Shown piece by piece: positions 18,332-28,800 of a stretch of DNA of 30,657 nt. The notes beneath the pieces are model-generated. The model saw only the letters and a list, made by a program, of their open reading frames with translations, had not been told where the DNA came from and did no database searches. The position numbers were made by a program, and so were the translations under genes. Origin of the DNA: Chara braunii (lineage: Eukaryota; Streptophyta; Charophyceae; Charales; Characeae); NCBI GenBank assembly GCA_003427395.1, contig BFEA01000349.1:1168817-1199473 (forward strand). Direction: 5' to 3'. Every line of letters starts with the position of its first letter. Position 1 is the stretch's first letter.

Positions 18332-20288
18332 TCGTTGTCCGGGCCACCGCGACATAGAAGGTCTGTCACACATAAAAGGTATTTATCAGTCCTCTGTGGG
18401 ACAACACAGAGAAACACGACAACCTCTCCACATTCACAAAACAAAATCACCACCAGATTCACAAGGTCGTGACCTCCCTACTTGATCAGAGCAAGAAGGC
18501 CACCTCTCGGCGATATCTCCCAAATAAATCACTTTTGCGACCTCAAAAATTTCCTCAATGGCCAAACAACACGTGGTTCTTCTCATCAAACTTTATCATC
18601 CAAAATCAACTTACCATGCCATTAAATCTATTAACCACCTTTCATATGAAGAAGGTCTCACTTAAATAGGTCTCTCAGTCATCCCTTCTCTTTCTAGGAT
18701 GAACTCTCATGTGACCTTTCTTTTAAAACATCTTCTCTCTCTGAAGATGAGTCTTCCAAATAAGTACAAGACTACCTTTCCACTCGAAGGTGTCTCAACC
18801 ATAAAACAACTCAAACTGAGAAACCACCTTATGGGTTTTCATCACAACAGAATCACTAAACATTCGGCATGGTAAGCATTCGAGTCTCAAAGACTCATAA
18901 ATCCCTAAGGATTCTCACACTTCTCACAAAAATGGACTGCATTTTCTCTCCTTATATCTGGCCCTATCACATGCTCATAGGCAGATCGCACGAGTATATC
19001 GAAGAGTAGGCAGTTCACATCTATTCACATTCATAAAATACACAATACAAGCACGAGATGTTTCTCATACATCTCTCACACAAAACCATCATACATCAGG
19101 ATAAAATCACACATGTGAAAATGATTGTGATCGTCATATACAAGGAGATAGTCTCAGATAAAACCTTAACTCAATATACACTCAGGGGTGTAATAACCCA
19201 CCTGAAGAGCAAACCAAATATGGTCTTGAATTACATATATATACACATAGAGTTGAACAATCTCAACTCAAATTGGCACCGGTATCACACAAAAGATTGT
19301 GGTCTCCCTGACCAGAGTTAAAACTGAAACAGTCCTAGTTAGGGCGTAATCGCTCCCAAATGGAATCCAAGTAATTCAAGACATATCCAAATATCCAAAA
19401 AGTAAGTCAAGGCCTACTATGCCTTACTTGTTCAAAGGCTTAAACCGACCTCGTACATATTCCATTCGCACAGGCCATAAATTCCTAAACTTAAATTCAA
19501 ACCCACCAAACCTTCATGCATATCCTATATCCAAACGCATGAATGCGTATACTCTTATAACTCAGGGTGGTATGGGTAAGAGAAAACTCAGCCTTCGAAA
19601 CACAATCGCCTCCTTTCGAATCTTAGGTTGACACCCTCAAAGCACATGTCTAAAGGGGTAAAGTATCACAATCAAAGTCAAATCAGTGTTCCTAACAAGG
19701 TCATATCCTCACATGATCTCATGATGCACTTAAGTTCATATTCTAAGTCATACCCTCATCCACCTTTATATGCACGAGACTTACCCTCATACTTTGGTCG
19801 TACTCCAGCCACCCTACCCTTGAGCAGTCGCAAGAGTCTGTCGAATGTTTACCCATTCTATCCAGAGGCTTCATATGATCTGACATATACCCACAATATA
19901 CTCAAAACATATATACACATATTTTAACCACTCGGTATGTAGTCAAGATCCTGTTGGCTAAAACACGGAGCTGGGACCATACAACTGGTTAGTCTGCTAC
20001 CCTAACTCCCACGTCTACAATATGCACAAGTTCATGGGAGCCGCACTTTGACATATTATAAGGGCACCCTCTATCGGTTAGTTACTGCCCGAACCTCATC
20101 CCAATCTACAACCTGATCATCTGGATTATGGGAGTTCGCATAAGCATTAACAACATTGACCATATTGTTGAGTCCTTGACTATGGGGTAAAAACCGTTGG
20201 TCTAGGTAAAGACCATACCCCCATTCTCACGCCCTCGAAGCGGCTTCTGTTGCGGCCTCTATCCTCAACAGTCCCCCGAAACACTTCT
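18332..20288. other. Non-coding stretch rich in short perfect hairpins
   Basis: No gene is supported. Perfect or near-perfect inverted repeats with small loops recur from 18637 to 19548 (listed separately). The rest is AT-leaning sequence with frequent CACA and ATAT runs. Confidence 0.45.
18637..19548. repeat. Series of short hairpins with differing arms
   Basis: Hairpins seen: TTCATATGAA palindrome within 18637-18656; TCATCC/GGATGA 18679-18702; CATCTTC/GAAGATG 18729-18749; ACCTT/AAGGT 18774-18791; GAAACC/GGTTTTC 18820-18840; GAGTCT/AGACTC 18882-18896; AATCC/GGATT 18900-18913; GAGATGT/ACATCTC 19055-19075; GAGTTGA/TCAACTC 19250-19269; AAGTAAG/CTTACTT 19400-19429; ACGCAT/ATGCGT 19535-19548. 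The first five are spaced about 42-50 bases apart. Several 3' arms are followed by GTCTC or CTC and then CA. Confidence 0.6.
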
Positions 20289-20717
20289 CTACCAGGAACT
20301 CAGGCAAGCTCGTAATGGGGCTGAAGGAAGTACAAACTCTTTGGCAAATTTGACCTCTATATGGGTCTCCACTTGTTCCCCTCCTTCATAGATTTTGCCT
20401 CTCGCCCACTTTGCAGCTGCTCCCTCAGCTATCCTCAAAGGCCTTGTGAGCACGCTTCCATGCCCAAGTGTCAACTCAATCCCATGTAAGACCCAAAACG
20501 AGGGGGACGCATACCGGGTCACCCTCACGATCGCGCAGTCCTGACCATCCTCGAAATCGGACTCGATCCAGGCGAAAATAACCTTGTCTATTAGCATGCC
20601 CTTCCAAGAAGAGATATATTCTCCCTCTTTAACTCGCCTCGGCAAGGATATCTCGAGGCCATTTTCTTTTTCAACGGGCAAGGTCATACTAGGACCTTCT
20701 TTTGCATAAGGCATCAT
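20289..20717 (-). CDS. Unassigned 142-codon ORF
   Basis: This minus-strand open frame starts with two ATGs at 20717-20712. In-frame sequence continues upstream for about ten codons (Gln/Lys/Arg-rich) before a TGA. The protein has balanced composition, with acidic and aromatic residues (KVIFAWIESDFEDGQD, then RYASPSFWVLHGIEL) and an Ala/Lys-rich helix near the C-terminus, so it looks more like real protein than chance. It lies about 2.3 kb downstream of the minus-strand tRNA-Asp primer site, in the orientation expected for a gene of that retrotransposon, but it has no gag, zinc-knuckle or pol motif that I recognise. It could be a fragment of an element-encoded or captured gene. Confidence 0.4.
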   Translation of the reverse strand: MMPYAKEGPSMTLPVEKENGLEISLPRRVKEGEYISSWKGMLIDKVIFAWIESDFEDGQDCAIVRVTRYASPSFWVLHGIELTLGHGSVLTRPLRIAEGAAAKWARGKIYEGGEQVETHIEVKFAKEFVLPSAPLRACLSSW

Positions 20718-22971
20718 GAGTTGCCTTTGCTTTTGTCTGGGTTCTGCCCATCACAAAAAAACGTTCAGCATACGCCTTCCGTTACTATGCTAACAATCAT
20801 CCTTTTTACACTCCCTACTCTGGAAGTCTTGGCTCCAAGCTATCTTTTACTAAAAATCCATACTTTCCAGTATTTACGACCACCCAGCTTAGAGAAAATA
20901 ATAATGGTAATATATCACAATAATAGCACATTCACAGATATCAAAAATTTATAATAATATTTACTTATGGACGATGATATATCACCTTAATAATCTAACA
21001 TTATAACAATCAAACATATTATGTACAAGCTAGTCAGTTATCCAAAGCACATACAAATACTTCATAATAAGCTTATATCACCAGACATTTCATATGATAG
21101 ACACGTTATGATCAGAGATAAGGCCGCTAACAATTTAGCACTCTCATACATAATACCAACGAGAGTACCACATTTTACTCCCCTAGCTTTGACATTAGTA
21201 TAATGTGACGAGGGGCGGTGTAATCCTCTTTAGAAAGATAGTATCTCAACTCCCCGAGCCCCGCTCAAGGATCAAGCCTCACTGCTTTTCCCTCCGATTC
21301 CAGCGCTCGCTCCTTGCAGACCCTTGTCGACAAGGTAGCCAACCTCACCATACACGCTTCGGGATACGCTATCCCGTCCTATGTTGGTGAACCCACTTGA
21401 CGAAAAAGTAGTTGGGGATTCACACCCTACCTCTCTGCGGCATGTAGTAGTTGCTTCCCTCATAGGTCATGGTCTGACACGGCTCAAATACTTTCCTCCT
21501 ATTCAGTAGTAGTGTAGTCATTTTATCACATAGGATACAACAACAACACCCCACTATGGACCAGGAACTGAGTTCCGGCGTGGGTCTCACTACTACTTAC
21601 AAGACAAAATTATAACTTCTTCAAAGTCATCTTTCAGGGGAACAATAACATAGGATTGCATGCTTCCTTAGGGTAGATCTTATACATTGACCATTCTATG
21701 AGAAGAAACTTATCTCAAGGAAATGGTCACTCCATTCACCTCTGAATCTGCATCAGATGTGGATTCTGCGCAATGCCTCTACCCCTCTTTGAAGAGCAAT
21801 CCAAACACACAAACTTTAATAAACAGCCATAAGTTCACACTTGGACTTGAGACGCTCATATAAATTACTGCAGATTGATAAGTTCAAAAATGCATACTTC
21901 AGATACATAGCCCATGTAAATATTCCTAACAAGGATAACTATTAGACGAATATAACAATTAAGCACATAGCCTCATATAATTAGGCATGAGGCAAACTTA
22001 CTCAGATAGTACCTGGTATATATGAATGAATTCAACATCTAACTCGAAAGAGATGTCCTCATAATAAAATAGTCTCAAACCCTTAGCTCCAACCCATAGA
22101 TTAAAATGGATGGTCCAAACCTGGAAAGATTCAAGTGAAGGTCTAACATCATCTACAACTCGCCGCCTTATTAAAAGTAAGCAAAATAGTCTAAATGTTA
22201 GCCCTTTCACTACTATCCCAACTGCCCCTAGGATCAAATATATTTCTCGCAGAGAGGTTACTATGCAGACCTACTACGTCTCATAGTCTCTTCTATTGAG
22301 GTCATAGCATGATGTTTCCCTTCGTCTATCTGTTGCCTTATATGCTTCGTTCAAACACATCACGCGGGGCAGACCGACCATTATCATGACTATATAGGCC
22401 GAACAGCCACTTAGAACCCAGATTCAAGGACCCCAATCCATGCTCATAAAGACTTTCAATATTCTTAGCCTAACTCTCTTCAAGGTCCCTGGACGACTTC
22501 TAACGTAATAGGCTCCCTTACTCATCCTCGGCTCCACTCTAATGTCGAAGTACCAAGTTGCTCTCATGATCACTAAGATAATTTTTTTGACCATAATAGG
22601 TACCTTTACATGGCCAACTTCCTCAATGGACGTTTTTAGCCGTATCGACCTCCCCTCATCTTACCCTGACCGTATCAACCATGCAAAGCAACGTCCAAAC
22701 CCGTCAACTATCGTGGTCAGAAGGGGTACCAACTCCAACTTCCATCCTACTAGTCAGCGTACATAAGCGCATAGCCAAAATGTTTATCCCTCTTGAGCTA
22801 TCCCTACTGCACTTAACCAAGACCAACTCACACAATCAACTCTCACTCGCTCTATATCCAATACCATAAACGATTAACCATGAAAGTCAAAAGAAACTTC
22901 TCATTTTGCCTATTTCTCACATTCTCATACCCGAATGTCGTTCCACCAAGGACAACGGTAGGCTTCCGTTA
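20718..22971 (-). other. Probable internal region of the minus-strand retrotransposon, no clear gene
   Basis: If the primer site at 22972 is real, this is the leader and early internal region of that element. I see no gag or pol motif. The small minus-strand frame at 21998-22237 is hydrophobic and aromatic but too short to assign. Confidence 0.35.
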
Positions 22972-22989
22972 TCCCCGGCAACGGCGCCA
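22972..22989 (-). other. Primer binding site, tRNA-Asp type, minus strand
   Basis: The plus strand reads TCCCCGGCAACGGCGCCA, the 3' end of plant tRNA-Asp including CCA, over 18 bases. On the minus strand this is the TGGCGCCGTTGCC site used by many plant Ty3/gypsy elements. Two bases further right is TGTCGAGC at 22992, so the minus-strand LTR ends in GCTCGACA, with the CA terminus in the right place. Confidence 0.75.
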
Positions 22990-23798
22990 CCTGTCGAGCG
23001 CATCGGTCCAGCACCGCACAAGGCAGCGCGGGACCCTTCCGGTCGCGTCACGCAGGAGTTGGTTTTAATCCTCGTCGCAAATGCATATGGAGCTTCCACA
23101 AGCCGCTTCGACCGAGTGCGCCAGCCATACCTCTCGTGAGCCCCTACGACTTGATAGAGCGCGAGGCACGACTTACCTCCACATTACGAGAGTTGTCACC
23201 TCCCTTCGGTGGGCGTATCCCCACCGAGCTACCAGTCGACAATACGAAAGCTAATCAGCTGTGATCGCAGAGGATGGACCAACCGAGGGCGTTTCTCGTT
23301 CGCTGTAGCATAGGGGGTACGCACGGTAATACGCCTCTATCGGACCCCCACGCGAACTGACGTCTTGGGGGGCTGAGGTCCCAAGCGCGATTCGTCACCG
23401 GTTGACTAGGACGCATCCCACACGCCACGCGTACTGCACTCTCAAGAACATAAAGATAAAAACACGCACGCACATACACACATATACAAAACGACACAGG
23501 ATAAACAATGCGACAACACTCCTAGTCCTTTCGTAGTCATCCCATAACTTCCCGATGCGAAAATCGGATAGGCGTCGCGCACGAGATTTAGTAAAAACCT
23601 CGTGGACGCAGGGCTAGCTTATATCGACTCGCAATGCACGCATACGCAAGCAGTCGTAATGATGGCGTACTATGTAGTACCCATAATCATGCGGTCCTCG
23701 TTAATCTCGAGGGTTGCATTCTACACTCAAGTGACGGATGACTCGTGCCTTGAGGGATTGATCTCTCAACGCTGGACAACCACCAAGTGCGGTTGTGA

Positions 23799-23839
23799 AC
23801 CACACCCTCTTCTGCACCCTGCGGAGAAGAGGGTGTGGT
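23799..23839. repeat. Perfect hairpin, 15-bp arms, 11-base loop
   Basis: ACCACACCCTCTTCT at 23799-23813 and AGAAGAGGGTGTGGT at 23825-23839 are exact reverse complements separated by GCACCCTGCGG. It is one of the strongest simple hairpins in the window. Confidence 0.95.
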
Positions 23840-24078
23840 ACCTGTGGTGGCAATCGTCTCTTATCGCCCTGGAGATCAGATCCACCGTCTAGGGTTTGGA
23901 GAGATATTAATGGGTTTGACTTTGACGGCTGTCACGGACTACAACGTCCAACCATAGAAATTCTAAAAAGCAAAGGCTAAAAAGCGGAAGTCCCTTTTCT
24001 CTCGAAAACATAATTTGTTTAACCCTTATGCGCGGTCACAGTAGGCCACACGAAACACTCAAGACATATTTATTTGCA

Positions 24079-24086
24079 TATATATA
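24079..24086 (-). promoter_or_regulatory. TATA-like motif in the putative minus-strand LTR
   Basis: TATATATA, about 410 bases from the proposed LTR start and upstream of the LTR end on the minus strand. It is AT-rich enough to occur by chance. Confidence 0.25.
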
Positions 24087-24479
24087 GAGGGTTATAGATA
24101 TGTGACGATCACTTCTCACAATCACAGTGAGACTCCTCTCAACCATATATATTTGTATGTGAGTGCAAGCAGTCAAATTCAAAGTTCGAATCATCAAACA
24201 TACATTCAATCACATCAAAGATTCAACCAAAAGTCCATGCACTACACGCGGTCAACTTCAACCATTCCCTGCACTCACACCCCTCGCTTTAGCCATGCAA
24301 GCCTCACTCTTGTGCAACTCCTCAAAATAAAATACTTAGTATTTTTCTTAAATGGCCATTCAAATAAAGTCCGAGCGAAAACACAACAAAATAGTTCAAA
24401 TCACAAGGCTAAAGCCTTTAGGTTGAGTGGCAAGAGTGGATTGGAGTTGAGTCGCAAATCGACGAATCGGCAACCGACT

Positions 24480-24518
24480 TGTTATCAGTGATAACATAAG
24501 GTGATCCCTGTAGGATCA
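24480..24518. repeat. Two adjacent short palindromes
   Basis: TGTTATCA-G-TGATAACA spans 24480-24496 and TGATCC-CTGTA-GGATCA spans 24502-24518. The first may coincide with the outer end of the putative minus-strand LTR. Confidence 0.8.
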
Positions 24519-24759
24519 AGCTGAATCTAGTTCTGATCCTGAATCAATCGATCAACAAGACCTGCAACACAAGACAAGCCAATCCCCAATCTAAATCTAT
24601 CAGTCCATAGAGAATAATCTTCATATCTCAATCTCGCTCAAGACTCTCCTACTACTTAAGTTTAAGCCTATCTCTAAGCCAATGCCCAAAGAAAAGGTAG
24701 ACCTTTGGCGAAATCTCCTCTATACAGAGTGGATTGCCAGAATCATCACCTATCAAAAT
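24519..24759. other. Non-coding stretch before the ~120-bp tandem repeat
   Basis: No coding or structural feature is supported apart from GATC-rich sequence near 24530-24560. Confidence 0.4.
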
Positions 24760-25350
24760 ATAATCTAACTCTTTTAAACTAAGAAAATTTCGGCAGCGCT
24801 TTCCGTAGGAAAACTGTCTTTCCCAGAATTTATAACAACTCAAATATGAAAACAAAAATCAAACTCTAATATTGGAAAGTCAAATTTTGTCTAACTCCCT
24901 GAATTAGCAAAAATTTTGGCAGCATCTCCTTTAGCAAGGTAGACTTCCCATATTTATACTAAGTCATATATGAACTCAGAAACAAGACCAGAATTCAACT
25001 AAGACAAAATATAACTAACTCCTTAGATTTGTAGAAATTTCGGCAGCACTTCCCGTAGAGAAAGTGTTATTCCAAGATTTATACAAAGCTAAGTTCAAAA
25101 TCTAAAATGACTTTTCAAGGTCCAATTTTTTCTAACTCTCTGAATTAGTAAAAATTCGGGCAGCACTCCCTTTAGAAAATGAGGTTTTTCAGATTTTTAC
25201 TAAGTCAAAAAGTCAGAAAAACTGGACCATGAGAAAGACAAAATCTGACGAACTCCTTAATTTTGTAGAAATTTTGGCAGCGCTTCCCGTAGAGAAAGTG
25301 GCTTACCAAGATTTATACAAGACCAAGTATAATAAAAGATCCCAAAAAAT
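24760..25350. repeat. Tandem repeat, five ~120-bp units of two alternating types
   Basis: The anchor GGCAGC occurs at 24792, 24918, 25042, 25159 and 25276, spaced 126, 124, 117 and 117 bases. Units 1, 3 and 5 read GAAATTTCGGCAGC or similar, then GCTTCCCGTAG-like and GATTTATACAA-like sequence. Units 2 and 4 read AAAAATT, then a GGCAGC anchor, CTCCTTTAG-like and TTTACTAAGTCA-like sequence. The order is therefore A-B-A-B-A, a dimeric unit of about 243 bases. No unit has a useful open frame. Confidence 0.85.
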
Positions 25351-25608
25351 GAAGAAATTGACCTAAGTAAAAAAACTTAGCTTATAAAATGCAGGAATTG
25401 AAACTAACTTCTATGGCTCTAGCACGTGGTGAGCAACTAAAGCAACTACCTATCAAATGAAACTCAGACTAAGTAGTAGTCGCACTCAGTCTCATGCAGG
25501 CCAAGCCACAGATGTAGTACTCTCACCATCCTAAAGTCAGTTCATCAAACAATAGTTCATAGTCTCTCAATGATTTATCCCTTTACATCCGGCTTACATA
25601 AGGCATAA
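25351..25608. other. Spacer, no feature seen
   Basis: Non-coding AT-leaning sequence between two repeat arrays. Confidence 0.4.
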
Positions 25609-26332
25609 AGCTAGACCACCCAATCTTATGGGAACCCGTCTAGCTCAGCCATATAATATACACAAACACAGGGCACTACAACTTTTCTCTTCTTTGGGCA
25701 CATGACTAGGTCATCCTAGTCGCCCTGAACCATTTAAGTATCCAAGGTATATATATTTGTCCGCACTTTGTCTTTTAAGGCAACATATGATTGAACCGGT
25801 CATCTTAGATCAAGATTCAACCTGTCCCTTCTTACCATAAATTTATTCTTAATTCATACTCTCTTCAGTTGGTGATAAGCTATAGTCAGACCATCCAATC
25901 TTACGGAAAAATGTCTGGCTAGCCTGTTCATAAGTAAATAGTATATAATATAAACAATTTTAACCTTTTTGTTCCAGCATGTGTGTGGCTCCAGACCAGA
26001 CCACCCAATCTCATGGGATCCTGCCCAGTCCTTTGCCTGAATTCCCTTCTTCAAAATAAAGCAAGAGAGGGTCAAGACCATCCAATCTTATGGAATTTGT
26101 CCAACCCTCTTTCAGAAACCAACAAAACATAGAAACCCCAAAGAAACAAGACAACAAATCCATCCAATCTTATGGAAAAATGTTTGGTCCCTGAAAGTCA
26201 AACACATTCAGCACTCACAAGTCAAAGCAACCAGACCACTCAATCTTATGGGAACCTGTCTGGTCCTTTAGACAATTAAAAATAAACATGGCACAAAGCC
26301 CTCCAATCTTATGGAAACTCTCCCAGTCTTTG
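25609..26332. repeat. Dispersed hairpin repeats: constant loop, co-varying arms
   Basis: Seven copies share a core close to CAATCTTATGG with a 20-21-base loop. Arms: AGCTAGAC/GTCTAGCT (25609-25645), AGTCAGAC/GTCTGGCT (25884-25920, one G-T pair), a decayed copy at 25995-26029, AGAGGGT plus GAC / GTC plus ACCCTCT (26066-26110), a decayed copy at 26153-26189, ACCAGAC/GTCTGGT (26230-26264) and CAAAG/CTTTG (26294-26332, longer loop). A different hairpin, GACTAGG-TCAT-CCTAGTC, lies at 25704-25721, with outer GGGC and GCCC. Spacing of copies is irregular (about 65-275 bases). Confidence 0.8.
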
Positions 26333-28189
26333 GTTGACCCAGTCAAACATGCAATACTGCCTTCCTCCCACCTTCCCCCCAGATGCAATCCCACAATCTG
26401 CTTTCAGTCAGACAACGAAAAACTGAAACTGCATTGCACACACATTCCTTTATTTAGTCTGGGTTGTGTCCTGAAAGTCAAACTGCAAAGTCAAAGTAAA
26501 GGGGCGTGTAATATATTCAGTCAAAAATGTAACAAGGAATACCGATAAGGGTTATAACTGGGTTTATAGAGGGGAAGCAATGGTTACCTTTCAATTCCCT
26601 GCCTCCAGAACTCCTCCTAAGTTTCGACAGAGCTCCCGCAATCGGTGGGCTGACTCCCCACAGAGTCTTGCTGGCCCTACGGGTTGCAATCCCGCCTGCC
26701 GCCTTCCTCTCGTAACAGGACTAGACTTAGATTAAGAAGGATAGAATGAGGGGGTTTTGACTCTCGAGATACAAAGGGGGAACAAAGTCAACTCCCAGGA
26801 GAGGGCCTTGTTACCTTCACTCGCCTGAGGGCCCCGCAATGGCAGCCAGAACATGCAGTAGCCTGGTCAAACCGAAGTTAAACTCTCAACTTTTAACTGA
26901 TGATTTCTTGACAGCCTTCCAATTCGCAGCAATATCCCCTTGTGTGCTCTACTCGAATGGTAGTCGTGATAATGAGTTATTCCGAGCGCAGTGTGATGTG
27001 GTAATCCTCTGCGATTCGTAAAGGCACCTAAAAACTAGCGTCGTTCCACAACGGAATACGACAGCAACCAAAGCACAACAGTACCCAAAGAAATCCCCCT
27101 TTGCAATGGTAACACTTACGGCAACAACGAAACTGAGACTGCGTCCTCAAATAACAATGTCATCTCCAAGCTGCCGCACTCACTCCAGTGCTCTCCACCG
27201 TTCACAACCTCCTCTCTATCTGCCAGGCGAGCACCTGCAACCACCCCCTCTCTTTCACACACTCTCAAGCTCACGAACGTATCTGGTCCGCCTACCGTAT
27301 TTAAGCTCATGCCTCCAGCCCAACAATTTCATGCATGCATCGCCTTAGTAGCCTGCCAGTGTGCAAACCGAGAGAAGAATCTCCTGCAAAATCCCGAAGA
27401 AAGCAGCACTTCAAGTGAGTGTTCCTCTCGATCCATATCCTGCTGTCGTTGGCTCCTCGACAGGTCTTCACCTTCGTAAGCCCAAGCCAACCCGATCAGG
27501 TAAGTACGTTCCCCTCTCGTTGATCCTCACTTTTCCCTCATTTCTCTCTCTCTCTACGACTATAAAGTCCCTAACTCGCCCCTTTGAAATGTGAGTTCCA
27601 TCATATATGAAGAAAGACCGGCGGAACGCCGGTGATGGGTACGACGTGCAGAGTTGGGTGGTAGCTACAAGAGGTGTGACTTCAACAACAACCAGGAGCT
27701 CAGTCAACTGGCTCGAGCATGATCTCAGTGCCACATTTATGGATTGTGGCAACTATTACGAAGATCATGACCCAGACCNTAGTAACGGTCNNGTACAGGA
27801 ATGCGAGCACTGACGAACAGATCCCCATGCCCCCTCGTTCACCAAATGTGCAAAATGAGAATGAATCTTCCTCTAGAACGCGCTCAGATGCATTTGAGTT
27901 TAATGGGCGACATTACTACTGCCACACAACCCAGCGTGCCATTATCTCATCCTTTCGACCGACTCCTAATCTATCATCCTCACACTCAATTTAACGATGC
28001 ATTTGAGATCGCCTTACACCCACCCTTCACTTTCATCCTCTATCCTACCCAATCCGCGGCTCCGCTGTTATTTTCGTCAGCTTCTTTCGACACTCTGCCA
28101 TGGCAACTGCGCAGCCTCTCCCGCTCATACTGGCTAAACTCTACCTTAGCGTGAAAACGAAGCCTGTCATCGTTCCCGCACTAGTCAAA
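26333..28189. other. Non-coding stretch with isolated signals
   Basis: No gene is supported. Splice-donor-like GTGAGT (27415) and CAG|GTAAGT (27497-27505), with an acceptor-like TCGACAG near 27460, could belong to a 5' untranslated region on the plus strand, but no following coding exon is seen. A perfect hairpin, ACCGGCG-GAA-CGCCGGT, lies at 27617-27633. Single Ns occur at 27779, 27791 and 27792. Confidence 0.35.
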
Positions 28190-28800
28190 AAACCCTCAGA
28201 ACGAACCTCCACCCGCCCAATTTTGATAAGAAAACGGGCGAACTAGCTGATTTTTACTTCCACCATAGTCATCTCCCTTCGTTAATTCTCATCTCCCACC
28301 TTTTCTACCCTAACTCTCTTCTTACTAACTATTTATCAACACTAAATACAAATTTAATGTCGCCCACCCCAGACTTCCTCACCTAGTAGTTCTCCTTGTT
28401 CGATCCTACGAAGGATCGAAGAGGCTTACACTCACCAACCTCGCCTCCCTCTTTGTCCGCAATATCTGCGCATCACCTCTCTGTACTAACCTCCTCCTTA
28501 CTAACTTTCCATCGAATCTAACTTCGGAATTGGGGTCGCCAGGCTCGAAGACCCCATATTCGGCTCCTCCCCCGCCCGTTTTCGTCAAGAGACGGGGGAG
28601 ATTGACGATTTTTTCTCTCATTCCTCCCTCACTCCTCGCTTTCTCCGCGCTCTAACTTCTCTACCTAGCTCCCTTCCTACTAACCCAACGGCCAAACTGA
28701 CCTTACCACGTGATTCNCCTGGTGCCAAAACCCCAAAATCGGCCTTTACTCTGCTTGATTCCGTTAAGGAACGGGCGAGTTGTGTCTCCTTCACTCGGCC
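28190..28800. repeat. Tandem repeat, about four ~179-bp units, each with a different hairpin
   Basis: The marker TTACTAAC or CTACTAAC recurs at 28322, 28497 and 28677. Hairpins occur at equivalent positions: CGCCC/GGGCG (28214-28240), TTCGATCCT/AGGATCGAA with loop ACGA (28399-28420), CTCCCCC/GGGGGAG with inner CCCGT/ACGGG (28567-28600), and CCGTT-AAGG-AACGG (28761-28774). Spacing is about 180 bases. Units are strongly diverged outside these points. Confidence 0.65.

Larger units (their letters stand above)
22992..24496 (-). repeat. Putative 5' LTR of the minus-strand retrotransposon
   Basis: The inner end (22992) is set by the primer site. The outer end is less sure: 24496 is chosen because the minus strand there starts TGTTATCA, giving TG...CA termini and a length of about 1.5 kb. 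A minus-strand TATATATA lies at 24079-24086, a sensible U3 promoter position. A 15-base perfect hairpin lies inside at 23799-23839. No second LTR copy was found in the window. Confidence 0.4.

Noticed and set aside
24160-24200. tRNA gene (B-box-like GTTCGAATC near 24186)
   Set aside because: No A box at the right distance and no cloverleaf arms.
25609-26332. CRISPR array
   Set aside because: Spacing is irregular, the conserved part is a hairpin loop and not a direct repeat with unique spacers, and the context is eukaryotic.
27346-27510. 5' untranslated exons of a host gene
   Set aside because: Two good splice donors are present, but no coding exon follows within the readable sequence.
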